A program made the position numbers and the translations under genes. A model generated the notes under the pieces. The model was given only the letters and a program-made list of their open reading frames with translations, was not told the origin of the DNA and did no database searches. A stretch of DNA of 64,000 nt from Physcomitrium patens. Its lineage: Eukaryota > Streptophyta > Bryopsida > Funariales > Funariaceae. Position 1 is the stretch's first letter. The number at the start of each line of letters is the position of its first letter. Below are positions 12,658 to 23,137 of this stretch, one piece after another. The stretch spans positions 14,481,850 through 14,545,849 of the forward strand of contig NC_037254.1 in assembly GCF_000002425.4 (NCBI RefSeq), written 5' to 3'.

Positions 12658-13586
12658 ATGGCGAAATCTTCTTGTCTACTGGTTCATTGTCTGTGCCTTA
12701 ATTTACTTCTGTCAATTGGTGCAACTTCAGAGCTGCCAGTATCAGCACAATTTGACCACCCCCAGCAGTCCACATTTTTGCCAGCATCTACAGAGGTGCA
12801 GGACACACCTCATGGCTGGCTCACGGGTCTTCTCACCAAATCATTCGTTGGAGATCAAGTGGTAAGCTTCAAATTAAGTCCGATTGAGTTTGTTGTAACT
12901 CTCTTCAAATATGCATTTACTATGCAATAAACGTGTATCTGACTTGACTCATGTGCTGTGATGAAATCGTTTGGCAGAATTGGAGGCCTTTCTTACCCCA
13001 TCAAGTCCTCAACATTTATCAAAGAGTTGTGGGCGAGCATCGTCCTATGTCAAATCTGCAAGTAAGAACTCATATCATCCCCGACTGCGAGATGGACAGC
13101 AAAACTGTACACGAAGGTCACGAAGGCCATTATTTGCGAGGCATACCTTCACGGACCACGAATGTTCCTGCTATGAAAACCTTTCCTTGTACCTTATTGA
13201 GAAACCCTTTATCAAGTACAATTGCCCAGCAATCTCAACTTGATACCAAACCCACTCCAAGTGGATCTGTACCTGCTCCAACTGTTCCTCATTTACAGCA
13301 ACTAGCATGCAGCGTTGACATAGGACACGAAACGCCGACAGCATTACCTCCTCCCAACCCAACGCCTCGTCTACAGAAACCACCGAGCATCATCATCGAA
13401 GCAGGACGCCCAACACCAGATCCACCTAAACCTCCAACTCCAAATGTTCCTCATCTACAGCGATCAGCAAGCACCATCATCGAAGCAAAGCCAGTTCCAC
13501 GCCCAACGCCAGGTGGAAAACCTGGTGTCCCACCAACTCCTAAACTGCAACATCCTCCGGAGGATATGGCTTTGCAGTTCCTGTGA
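12658..13586 (+). CDS. Secreted proline-rich repeat protein
   Basis: Two-exon model: 12658-12861 and 12978-13586, joined in phase 0 (donor GTAAGC, acceptor TTTGGCAG), giving 270 residues. Residues 1-23 are a signal peptide by appearance: MAKSSCLL, a Leu/Cys-rich core, then a small-residue cleavage region (SIGATS). The C-terminal third is a proline-rich repeat region with three or four degenerate units of the type P-x-VPHLQ-x-x-x-S-x-IIEA followed by PTP-rich linkers, ending in ALQFL. It resembles cell-wall or apoplastic proline-rich proteins in style, but I recognise no named family. An in-frame ATG 21 bases upstream would add MPARIFT and spoil the signal peptide, so the inner start is preferred. 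Exon 2 also opens upstream, but without a signal. Confidence 0.55.
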
Positions 13587-13599
13587 GGGTCAAATTCCC

Positions 13600-15935
13600 A
13601 TTGTACCATTCATTCATTTATTTTTGCATAGAGAAGTGTTGTTTTATTGTAGATTAAAATATATAGTCTACCATGGCATTGTGGAGGGAGTTGCAAGGCG
13701 AACAGCGACACCACCCATTCTGTTCCATTTTGCTTAGAGAGATGGTTTACTCAAGGAAGCCCAATGTTCGCTGCTTAGCAACCATAATGATCGCCACTGG
13801 TCATTTTCTTTCTCCTGAGTCTCACAACCTTGTCCTTTTCAAAACTGTGTATGTTTGTTTTTGGATTTTTGGCACAATACTTGTATGCTTTTCTGTGAAT
13901 TCAAAACATTGAAAGAAACAAAAATCATCAGTTTTTAATTTTGTTTTGAGAATGCCCAAAACACCAAAGAAAATGTTCAAGTAATGGTTGGAGTTTAAAT
14001 AACAATGAAATCAAGAGTACAATGACCGATTGTAGTGTCAAATGCTTAGATAGAAACACATTTTCCAACAAGATTGTGAAAGACATGGATGAAGAGGTCA
14101 TCTACATCAAATAATGTATAGATCGCTATAGAACTTTGTGATTTATGACAAACTAAGTCACATCAAAGATGATAGGTATTTGAGAAAATCTAAAGAATAT
14201 TCAATACTGTTTTACAAAAGAAATGTACAATTACAAACTCCTTTAATATTTGAGCACATCCTGATTTTATAAAAAAAAATTGTGTCAATTTTTTTATTGT
14301 TATTATTGTGTTGTTTTATAACTTACCAAGCTCAATCTACAACTTATTTCAAAACAAACTAATCTCTTTAAGGAATATATTGATTATATGCTTATAAAGA
14401 ATTTAATTTGACATTAAAATATTTTTCTAAGCACATTAATCTTTTTTTGCAAAGAAAGAAGAAAAATAAATGTAGAAATTATTTTTGAATGAAGAAATTA
14501 ACCATGAAAAAAAAACCCTTAACTTTAATATTAAAATAACTTACTTAATAAATTAAATCTAAAATTTATACTAATATAGATATATTAAAATAGTAAAATA
14601 AATTTATATTATAAAAAAATAAAATACTACATTTTATGTAAGGTGTAACCATTATAAATACAAAGTTATGTATTAGAAAATCTAATAGGATATAATAGAT
14701 TCTTGTATCTTTTAAGAATCTATTAGTACTTCCTAAAATAACACCACTTTAATATTAAAGATAAAAACTGTCTATTTTTTTAAAAAAATTAATATATTTC
14801 AAAATTAAAAATCTATTGATGATTTTTTTTGAAATATTTTTTACAAATATTTATTAATTTAAAGATTTAACTTATATTAAAAAATTAGTTTTAAAAGTAA
14901 AATAATTTTTTTATTTAATTCTTTTAAACTTGGTTTTATTCTAAGTTTCCTTGGTTTTATTCTAAATTCTTAAAGCATTTTATGTAAAGAAAAATATATT
15001 AAATTCAGTAAATGAAATACTAAAAATCAAATTCAGATATAATATCTATTTCTTTTATTAAATAAATTTTTCAATAAAAATAACATATCATAAGATCTAA
15101 GGAAAATAAATCTTTGCTTATGTAGATTTACACTAAAAATATTGTCATTATCTAAAAGATACTTCTAATATAATTAGATTTTGTATTGCTCACAAGATTC
15201 TTAATTACTTTTTATTAGCACATCTCCTAAATTACTATTAATTCTATAAAATTTATATATTATATAAGTTTTTTATTTAATTTTTTATATTGTTTCCATA
15301 ATATACTAGAATTATTAGATATCTTTTGTATACATTATGATCCTAAATCAAAAGAAAGAAAAACAACTTATGAAGAATACTAAATTTTTCTTTTAAAACT
15401 AAAGTAACTTCATTATTGAACTATAATATAAATAATAATTATTAGTATTTCATATTATTCAAATAATTCAATAAAATCTAATTTTTTTAAACTTCAAACT
15501 TAGTTTTATGATAATTTTATTAGATTTTTGTTGTTTTACAGGACATTAATGCATTCTAAAATATTAACCATGATTATATGTTCTTTGAATATAATATAAA
15601 TTTTTAGCTACAAGGAATTACTTATGAACATAAAAACTATATATATATATATATAAATAGTTCAAGAGATTTTTTTTAGTCTTAAAAATAAAATAAAAGA
15701 TCTAAATACTAGTATAATCTTTTGATATGTAATTTCAAGCAAGGTTTAACTTAAATTTTTTTTCCTTTTTCTATAAAACCCTAAGAGCCAATTTTTATTT
15801 ATAGTTTGAATTAAAAATAAATCATTAAAAAATTTAATAGCTTTTAATACCAAATAATAATCTCATGACATAAATTATTATCACAAACGTTATCTTTTTT
15901 AAAAAATTAAAATAACTATAAATTAATTCAATTTT

Positions 15936-15981
<46 letters not shown>

Positions 15982-16480
15982 TTATTTGAGTATTTACAAT
16001 ATGATGTTTTGAATTACTTTATTTTATAAAATTAAGTTTTAATTTTATTAAATTAGTATTTTTACCTCAACATTGTGTAATATCTTTTAAATTTCTAATT
16101 TTTTTAGATAATAATGTTAAAATTTATAAGATATTCTACTTTTTATTTAATTTATTTTATATTTCTATATAAAAAAAATTCTTTGCTTCAAAGTATTGCA
16201 TTTTTTAGGTTATATTATTTTTTTAATTAAAATAATCTTATATTTATAAATAAATTAATATTTTTTTAATTTTATATAAGTTTATTTATTTATAAATAAT
16301 ATATAGTCCTATTTCAAGTAATCATGGCCTTTTTAAGTGATAATATATTATTAAGGCTTAAGCTACAGTCACATCTTAAATTGCTACATATACATATCAT
16401 ATTACTATATGCACATCTAAAAAATTAGAGATTTTTAATTGGCTTGATGTTGTTATATAGATCCTACTACCTAATACAAT
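13600..16480. other. Mostly AT-rich intergenic DNA
   Basis: The first 300 bases are GC-richer and hold a 79-codon plus-strand frame (13673-13912) that I do not recognise, possibly 3' sequence of the preceding gene. From about 13.9 kb the sequence is AT-rich with short (TA)n tracts. I see no coding or RNA gene. Confidence 0.6.
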
Positions 16481-16485
16481 TATAG

Positions 16486-18012
16486 TGTTGTGTTACATAT
16501 ATTCTTGCTTGAGAATGCACTAGACACCTAGTTTTAGAGGATAAGTAAAAATACAACAACAATCCTAACAAGTCTAATAGAGTCTTAAATAAAATTTAAG
16601 TAATCTTTAATAATCCTAATAAAACTTTAATCAATCTAAAGTAAATTTAAAAGAAGTTGTAAAAGAAACACAAAGAAGTCATAAATTAATTTCAAAGAAA
16701 AATAATGAATAAATTCTAAAGAAATATTAAAAATAAAATGTTAAAAAATAATAGTATTTTTTTTTAAAATACTATAAATAAAAAATAAATCCTAAATAAA
16801 TCCTAATAAAATCCTAATTTAAATCTAATTCAAATAACATAAATTTTAACCAAATTTTATTTCAAATCTTAATTAAATCCTACTTGAAATCCTAATTGAA
16901 ATCTTAATTGAACCTTAATCAAGTTTTAGGTCAAACCTTGATGAAACCTTAATAAAATCCTAAATCCTAACCAAATTCTAGACCAATCCTAATCAAATTC
17001 TAAAACAATCCTAAATAAAATTTAAACAATTACTATAGATGTTTAAAACCTCAATAAATATTAATTGAACTATTGATCTTGACTAAAATTTCATCCAAAT
17101 TTTAATCAACAAGCAATTATTAAGCACAAAAAATTGAAAAAGAATTAAAGTTATCAATTGGAAGAAAAGCTCTCAAAATCTCTTGGTTATTGACTGCCTT
17201 CTTTCTTTAACTTGAATGTTGATCTTTCAACATAGATTTCTCTTTGCTAAATTATTCAATTGCTTCAAAAATTGAGATGTGGAAAGTTATTTAAGTCTAA
17301 ATTTCTCTCATAAATTTTTACTTAATTGAATTGGCAAATATTGCAAGAAAGTAAAATCCCTTATTAATCCTAAATTTCAATTATCTAAGAGTATAATCCT
17401 CAAAAGCTCTCATATTCTTCAATTTATTTGCTTGATTAATCTCAAATTTTTTCACACACATTTACAACAAATTCAATGAAAAATTTCCAAATTTTTACCT
17501 CTAAACATACTACAAATTTTAAAAAATCCTCAAATTTATAAACATATTTTTAATTGTCAAAATCTAAACCCACCAAGTACATTACTAACTTTGAAAATCC
17601 CTCCAAGACTCAATATTAATCCAAATAACATAAAACCAACTCTTAAAACTCTCTTCATAAGTTTGCCTTCTAACCTTTCTCTCTTATTGATGAAGAACCC
17701 TGGAATTACCATAGGTATGTGGAATTGTGCCTCATGGTCTGATTTTGACTCAAACTTACAACCCGTTCTCCTTGAGTATCAATTTTTGGTAATTAGAGAT
17801 AATTTTTATCTAAAACTATTATTATCTTTTTTTAAAGATACCTATATTATTTATTTATCTTGCTTACTTTGATTTGGAGTATTTATGTTCCTTCAAAATA
17901 AATAGAAGTTCCTTCTATAAAAAACAATATTAAGACTAAAAATTTTAATGCCTTCCTATCATTTATTCTTATTTTTCTATTATATCTTTTTATTAGGTTC
18001 TTCTACAATAAC
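16486..18012 (+). repeat. Direct repeat, copy A (about 1.5 kb)
   Basis: Starts TGTTGTGTTACAT, then GCTTGAGAATGCACTAGACA, then a long degenerate array of AATCCTAATCAAA-like words (about 16,560-17,040), then a block with TCAATTGGAAGAAAAGCTC and TTGATCTTTCAAC, and ends near TTCTTCTACAATAACA. The same order of blocks recurs at 19,993-21,510 in the same orientation and at about 4073-2950 inverted. The TG start and CA end with a noncoding body would fit a long terminal repeat, but no matching 5-bp target duplications are evident. The similarity may extend a little past the end given. Confidence 0.7.
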
Positions 18013-19359
18013 ATCTATATTTTTATTTTTTATCATATACTTAAATTATCATACAACAATAAGAAGGAGAGAGAGGATTTTAAGAGAGGTAGCAACTCCT
18101 CCTCCAATAGCCCTTCTAATGTATCTATAGAGGCCTTCGAGGGCTTTGTTTCCCCCCAAAAAAATTTAAATCTGCACTTTGTCTAAGCAATTTACTATTG
18201 TTTTTAAAAGATCATTATATTGCATTATAGATAAGAAACAAATCATTCAATTTTTTATCTTCTTTCAACATAAGAAAAATTAAAATAAATAAATAAATAA
18301 ATAAATAGATGCTAGTAGTAAAAAGGTGTATCTTGCCAAAAGTAACAATCCATATTGTCCTCACAAAGAATCATTCTTAATAAAATCAGAAGCTCAAAAG
18401 AAAACTTTGCAATAACATAGCTCATAGCAACCACAGCAATAGACTTGTCTCTTCTTCTTTAATAAGGAGATATATGAGGTACATCTCAAGTCTATTGTGA
18501 AGAGACAAAAAGACCAATTTTTCTTTAACTTGATATTATAATTTATATTATAATTACACCAACAAATCTTTAAAAATACAAGGCAAATATTGACAAATCA
18601 TATAATGCTCTTTACAAGATGATCCTTATATACCTTTCTTTGAAACAATGGTACAAAATAAAATCCTAGCTAAATAATATAACTTAGGATTTGAAGAAAT
18701 CTGAATCATATATTATCTTTTTTCAGCTATGAATGCAATTAAAACAAGATATTTCATAATATCATATTATAATACAAATAGATTGCAACAAACCTTCAAT
18801 ACAATTATGTTCCAATAAAACCAACAAGCCATTTATTATTATTGCTAAGCAATAATTTTTTCTTTTTTCATCTCAATATCTTCAAACCAACTACAATCAA
18901 TTTTTATAAAATGACATCTATCTTAGTAAAAAATAACATCACAACATACCTAGTAGTACTAATGCTTCATACTATGTTATCTTATGTTCTTTTTTTCAAT
19001 TCTTATTACTTTTTATTGCATTAATGTTGAAAAAATAACAAAAAAATAATAATTTAAACTTTATCATTTTGTTAATTGTCCAAATTAAAAGAACTTGTAA
19101 TTTATTTATCAATGTCCAACATTACTCTATGTACTATAAGATATAGTCAACACTTTTTATTAAAAGTCCTAACATCCAATAGATTTCTTCTTATGTCATT
19201 TCTCTATGACAAATGTTCTTTAGTCTACACCATCCAAGATTCATCAATATGCTGTTGTTGTTTCTTTGACAAAGTTTAGAATTCTAAAATCACATATATT
19301 TGTTGATGTAATGAAAGACTATTAATGATTGTTGAAACATCTTCTAATATATCAAGCAA
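18013..19359. other. AT-rich DNA between repeats, no gene seen
   Basis: No recognisable coding frame. Part of it may be the far end of the minus-strand MULE remnant that is clear from about 19.36 kb upward, because minus-strand amino-acid debris continues without recognisable motifs. A short AAAT tetranucleotide tract lies near 18,281-18,305. Confidence 0.5.
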
Positions 19360-19985
19360 AGAAATGAAGGTATTTTTAATAAGAAGGGAGATTGTTGGTT
19401 GTTTTGACAAGTACCAACAGCAATCAAAGATTTGAGGTTTAAGCATTGCTCCTCACATAGCATAGTTTGAATTTTATGTGAGCATAATAAACCAAGCATT
19501 GTGTTGAAGGTGTCTTTGCAGGATTCAATATTTCTAGTAATATATAAACATGCAAATTTAACATGTTTGTAGACCTTTCTTAATGCATAATTAGAAATCA
19601 GTCCGTTGACATCTTAAAAGTTCTCACGGCAAAGAATTGGATTGTCAAATATCAAGATGCATATTTTTTTATGAAAGAGTTATGCAACATGTTTTTTATA
19701 CATGATCTTGATGCAAAGCTCAATGCATTGACATATGCCAAACAAATCAAACTTACTTCATCTAAGATATTGCTTGAGTATGTGATGCATGTTTTCTACT
19801 ACAAAGGTCACAATATCCCCAAAGTGGCAAAAACATTTTTTCCTTGTAGCAATAAATATATCCTTGTATGCATCAATCCATATATTCTTGATATATATTA
19901 TTGCCTTAGAGAAATTTCCATTGCAAGTCTCTACAAAGGTCCTTTGTTGCACTTCAAACTCTTTTTTGAAATGAGCAAACACCAC
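19360..19985 (-). pseudogene. Decayed MULE (Mutator-like) transposase, C-terminal half
   Basis: The minus strand reads as the conserved central-to-C-terminal part of a plant MULE/FAR1-type transposase. From 19,985: YIKNIWIDAYKDIF (family form: Y-x-x-x-TW-x-x-x-K-x-x-F), CHFGDIVTFVVENMHHILK (family form: H-x-G-x-x-T-x-x-V-E-x-x-H-x-x-LK), then after a stop SKFDLFGICQCIEL (the S-x-GDL-x-x-V block), and further on CKDTFNTMLGLLCSH, which corresponds to the C-x-x-x-x-x-x-x-GLPC-x-H zinc-knuckle (SWIM) element. Several stops and a lost N-terminal half show it is dead. The readable homology stops almost exactly where the copy-B repeat begins, so the repeat probably interrupts or truncates the element. 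Confidence 0.75.
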
Positions 19986-19992
19986 TAAGCAT

Positions 19993-21510
19993 TGTCATAT
20001 TACATGAAGTTTGCTTGAGAATATACTAGATATTTAGTTGTAAAAGAAAAAATGGAACTTGCAACAAGATGATTCTAACAACTCTGATAGAATCTTAAAT
20101 AAACTTTAATTAATTATAAAAATACTAATAAATTTTTAAATAAAATTAAAAGAAGTCTTAAGAATTCATAATAGAAATATAAAGAAATCATAAATTAATC
20201 TTAATGAAATATATATAATAAATAAATATTAAATAATTATTAAAAATAAAAATCCTAATTGAATTTTGATCAAATTCTAATGTAACCCTAAGAAAATCTT
20301 AATAAAATCTTAAACCAATCTCAATCAAATCTTAATGAAATTCTAAATCTTAAATAAATCTTAATCAAATTCTAAAAAAAATCTTAAATAATTTCTAGAT
20401 AAATCCTGATCAAATCCTAAAAAATCCTAAATCCTAATTTTAAGCCAAATCTTAATGAAATCCTAAAAAAATCCTAATCAAATCCTAACACTAGATAAAA
20501 TCCTAAACAATTCCAAGAAAATCTCAAATAAATTTCAATTAATTATTGTAGCTATTTGAAACATCAATAAATATTAATTGAATTATAGATATTATTAAAA
20601 ATTCCATCCAAAATTTAAGCAATTTACAAGTATACAAAATTTGAGAAGAATCGGACTTACCAATTGCAAGAAAAGCTCCCAAAACCTCTTGTTCATTGGC
20701 TGCACTCTTTCTTTGATTTGAATGTTGATCTTTCAACAAAGATTTCTCCTTATTAAACTATTCAATTTCTTCAAAAATTAGATTATGTATAGATATTTAA
20801 GTCTTTATTATTTTTACCAATTTTTTCTTTAATCCAATGTGGAAATATTCCTAAATCTTGATATCACTTACAAATCCTAAATTTCATATTTTTGAGATCA
20901 TAACCTACAAAAACCATCATATGCTTCAATATAATTGATCAATTGACCTCAAATTTCTCACATACATTTAAAACATGCACAACAATAAATATCCTAATTT
21001 TTACCTATATTCATGCTATGAAACTCAAAAAACCCTCAAATTTGTAAGCAAATTTTATTTTTCAAAATATAAACCTACAGAGTATATTATTAATTTTGAA
21101 AATCCTTCAAAATCTCAATATTAATCCAAATGATATGAAACCAATATTCAAAAATCTCTCCTCAAGTTTGAGAGTAAATCTCTCCATTGATTTACAAAAG
21201 AACCTTGGAGTCACCATAGGTGCTCGATTTTGTGCCTTAAAGTCTAATTTGACCTTGGTTGGCAACTAGTCCTCTTTAGGTATCAACTCTTGTCTTCTTA
21301 AGATATTTTTTACTAAAATCAACTCTTAACTTCTTCCTGCATTTGCTTATAGTCTTTATTTTTCTTATTTTCTCTTATTTATGGCTCTACAAAGTAAATA
21401 GAATCCATTTTTTAAAAAAGGCAATTTTAACACTAATAGATTTTACTACCTACCTATCATTTATCTATGTTTTCTTACTATATCTTTTTAATTACGTTCT
21501 TCTATAATAA
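19993..21510 (+). repeat. Direct repeat, copy B (about 1.5 kb)
   Basis: Same block order as copy A: TGTCATATTACAT, TTGCTTGAGAATATACTAGA, an AATCCTAA-type array (about 20,085-20,530), CAATTGCAAGAAAAGCTC, TTGATCTTTCAAC, then ACCTATCATTTAT, and an end near TTCTTCTATAATAAAA. It is flanked on the left by the MULE remnant and on the right by the helicase remnant. With copy A it could be an LTR pair enclosing 2 kb that includes the MULE piece, or two independent insertions. Confidence 0.7.
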
Positions 21511-21539
21511 AATACTTTCTTTTTTCTTTCACCTAATGG

Positions 21540-22090
21540 CCATGTTATTACATAACAACATCAATGAAGTTGTTGTTGAAGATGGTATTGACAATAATAA
21601 TGTTTATCCAACCAAATTCATCAAGTTTCTTAATCCATCTAAAATAGCCAAATTAAGGCTTTGTCTCAAAATTGGATCTTTGGTGATACTACTAAAGAAT
21701 ATTGCCCCTTACTAAAGACTTTGCAATAGAATCCAATTTGTAACTACACAACTAATGGATTGAGTTCTTAAAGCAAGAATTCTTGAAGGCTAATTTGCTC
21801 AAAATTTGGTGTTTATTTTGCAAATTACATTAACTTCCTCAATAAAAGAGCTTCCATTTATTCTAAATATAAAAAAATTTCCAATACAACTTGTATTTGC
21901 AATAAAAATAAAAATAAAAGTCTCAAGGACAATCAATGAAGCATGTTGGTTTGGATCTAACAAGAAGCTACTTTTTTTTTCTATGGTCAATTTTATGTAG
22001 TACTTTCTTAATGTAGTTCCTTCCATTCTATGAAGATTTTTCTTCTTCCAAACAAGAATTCAAATTCTATATTATATATTATTTTTCCTA
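21540..22090 (+). pseudogene. Decayed Helitron-type PIF1 helicase, C-terminus
   Basis: The plus strand reads YPTKFIKFLNPSKIAKLRLC then LKIGSLVILLKNIAPY, matching the Helitron helicase block YP-x-EF-(x)n-PPH-x-L-x-LK-x-G-x-PV-x-LLRN. After a stop it continues RLCN-x-x-x-x-V-TQL and ARILEG, then ITLTSSIKELPF, KKFPIQLVFAIKIK (family form: R-x-QFP-x-x-x-AFA-x-TINK-x-QGQ) and SMVNFM where functional copies have S-H-GQLYVA. The order of motifs is complete but the TINK-SQGQ and GQLYVALSR signatures are lost and stops interrupt it, so this is a dead fragment. The endonuclease (Rep) domain and upstream helicase motifs are not present. Confidence 0.75.
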
Positions 22091-22099
22091 AAATTTTAA

Positions 22100-22124
22100 T
22101 TAGTTAGTTATTAATATTTTTTAT

Positions 22125-22156
<32 letters not shown>

Positions 22157-23130
22157 GCTATAGTTTCAAAACTTGATTTTAGTAAATTCTTAAATGCCTT
22201 AATAAAATTTTATGCTTTCATAATATTTATAATCTAATTATAGTATATTTTATTTTAAATACATAAATCTAACTAATTTATTACTTTTAAGTTTCATATA
22301 ATTTATATTTAATTTTTTATATTTAATATAAAATCAAAATAATTTGAATCATTAGTTTTCTAAAATCTAAAAATACATCTAAGCTTAATATTTTTATCTA
22401 TTACATATTTAGTACTAAATTTAGTATCTAATAAAATTTATATTATAATATTTAAATAAAATAAAATAAAATAATGACAAGTAAGGCACCTAAAGACATT
22501 TATGCAAATACAAAATGATGATAATAATTTCTTGTACAGCTTCTGAAATCTAAAGGGAAAAAAATGCTTCTTAAAAAAAAATGGAAATCCACCTAAAACA
22601 AAAAATATATATAATATTTGGTAATAAATATGTGAAGAAACAAATAAATAACATTTTTTTCTATGGCATATTAAAACTATAAATTTCTTCAATCTTGATA
22701 GAAACTACAAAATAGATTTAGCTAATAATTATAAAAAAAATGATTAAATAAATACTCTTCAACATTCAAAATCACTATTCATAAATTTTTATACTTGTAT
22801 ACTTTGTCACTCAAAATAATACATTAAATTTTTAAATAGCATATTCAAAAATAGAAAATCAAGTAAAAAACCTGTAATAGTGGATGCGTCCATGCAATCT
22901 GTGGGGAACAAGTAAAATCAAATAAAATGAAGGCTCAGTGTGAAAGTCATGTAAACGGAGAGATAAATAATATCGAAGAACAAAATTTTATTAATTCAGC
23001 ATGGTTAACTACAGCCAAATTCTAGGCAAAAACAGTGACCCCGAGTTACCAGTCTAGACAATATGAGCACCTGCAGTGCTAACTTTGCAGTAACGGAGAT
23101 ACTCCACAGCACTACTACTGATCGCTATTA
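22100..23130. other. AT-rich intergenic DNA
   Basis: AT-rich sequence with a TTTA tetranucleotide tract near 22,127-22,157, becoming more balanced from about 22.9 kb as the 3' flank of the TPR gene is reached. No gene seen. Confidence 0.6.
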
Positions 23131-23137
23131 CTCTTGG

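Noticed and set aside
16560-17040. AATCCTAA arrays as degenerate telomeric repeats
   Set aside because: Units lack the CCC run and fixed 7-bp period of plant telomere repeats, and they are part of a dispersed repeat family.
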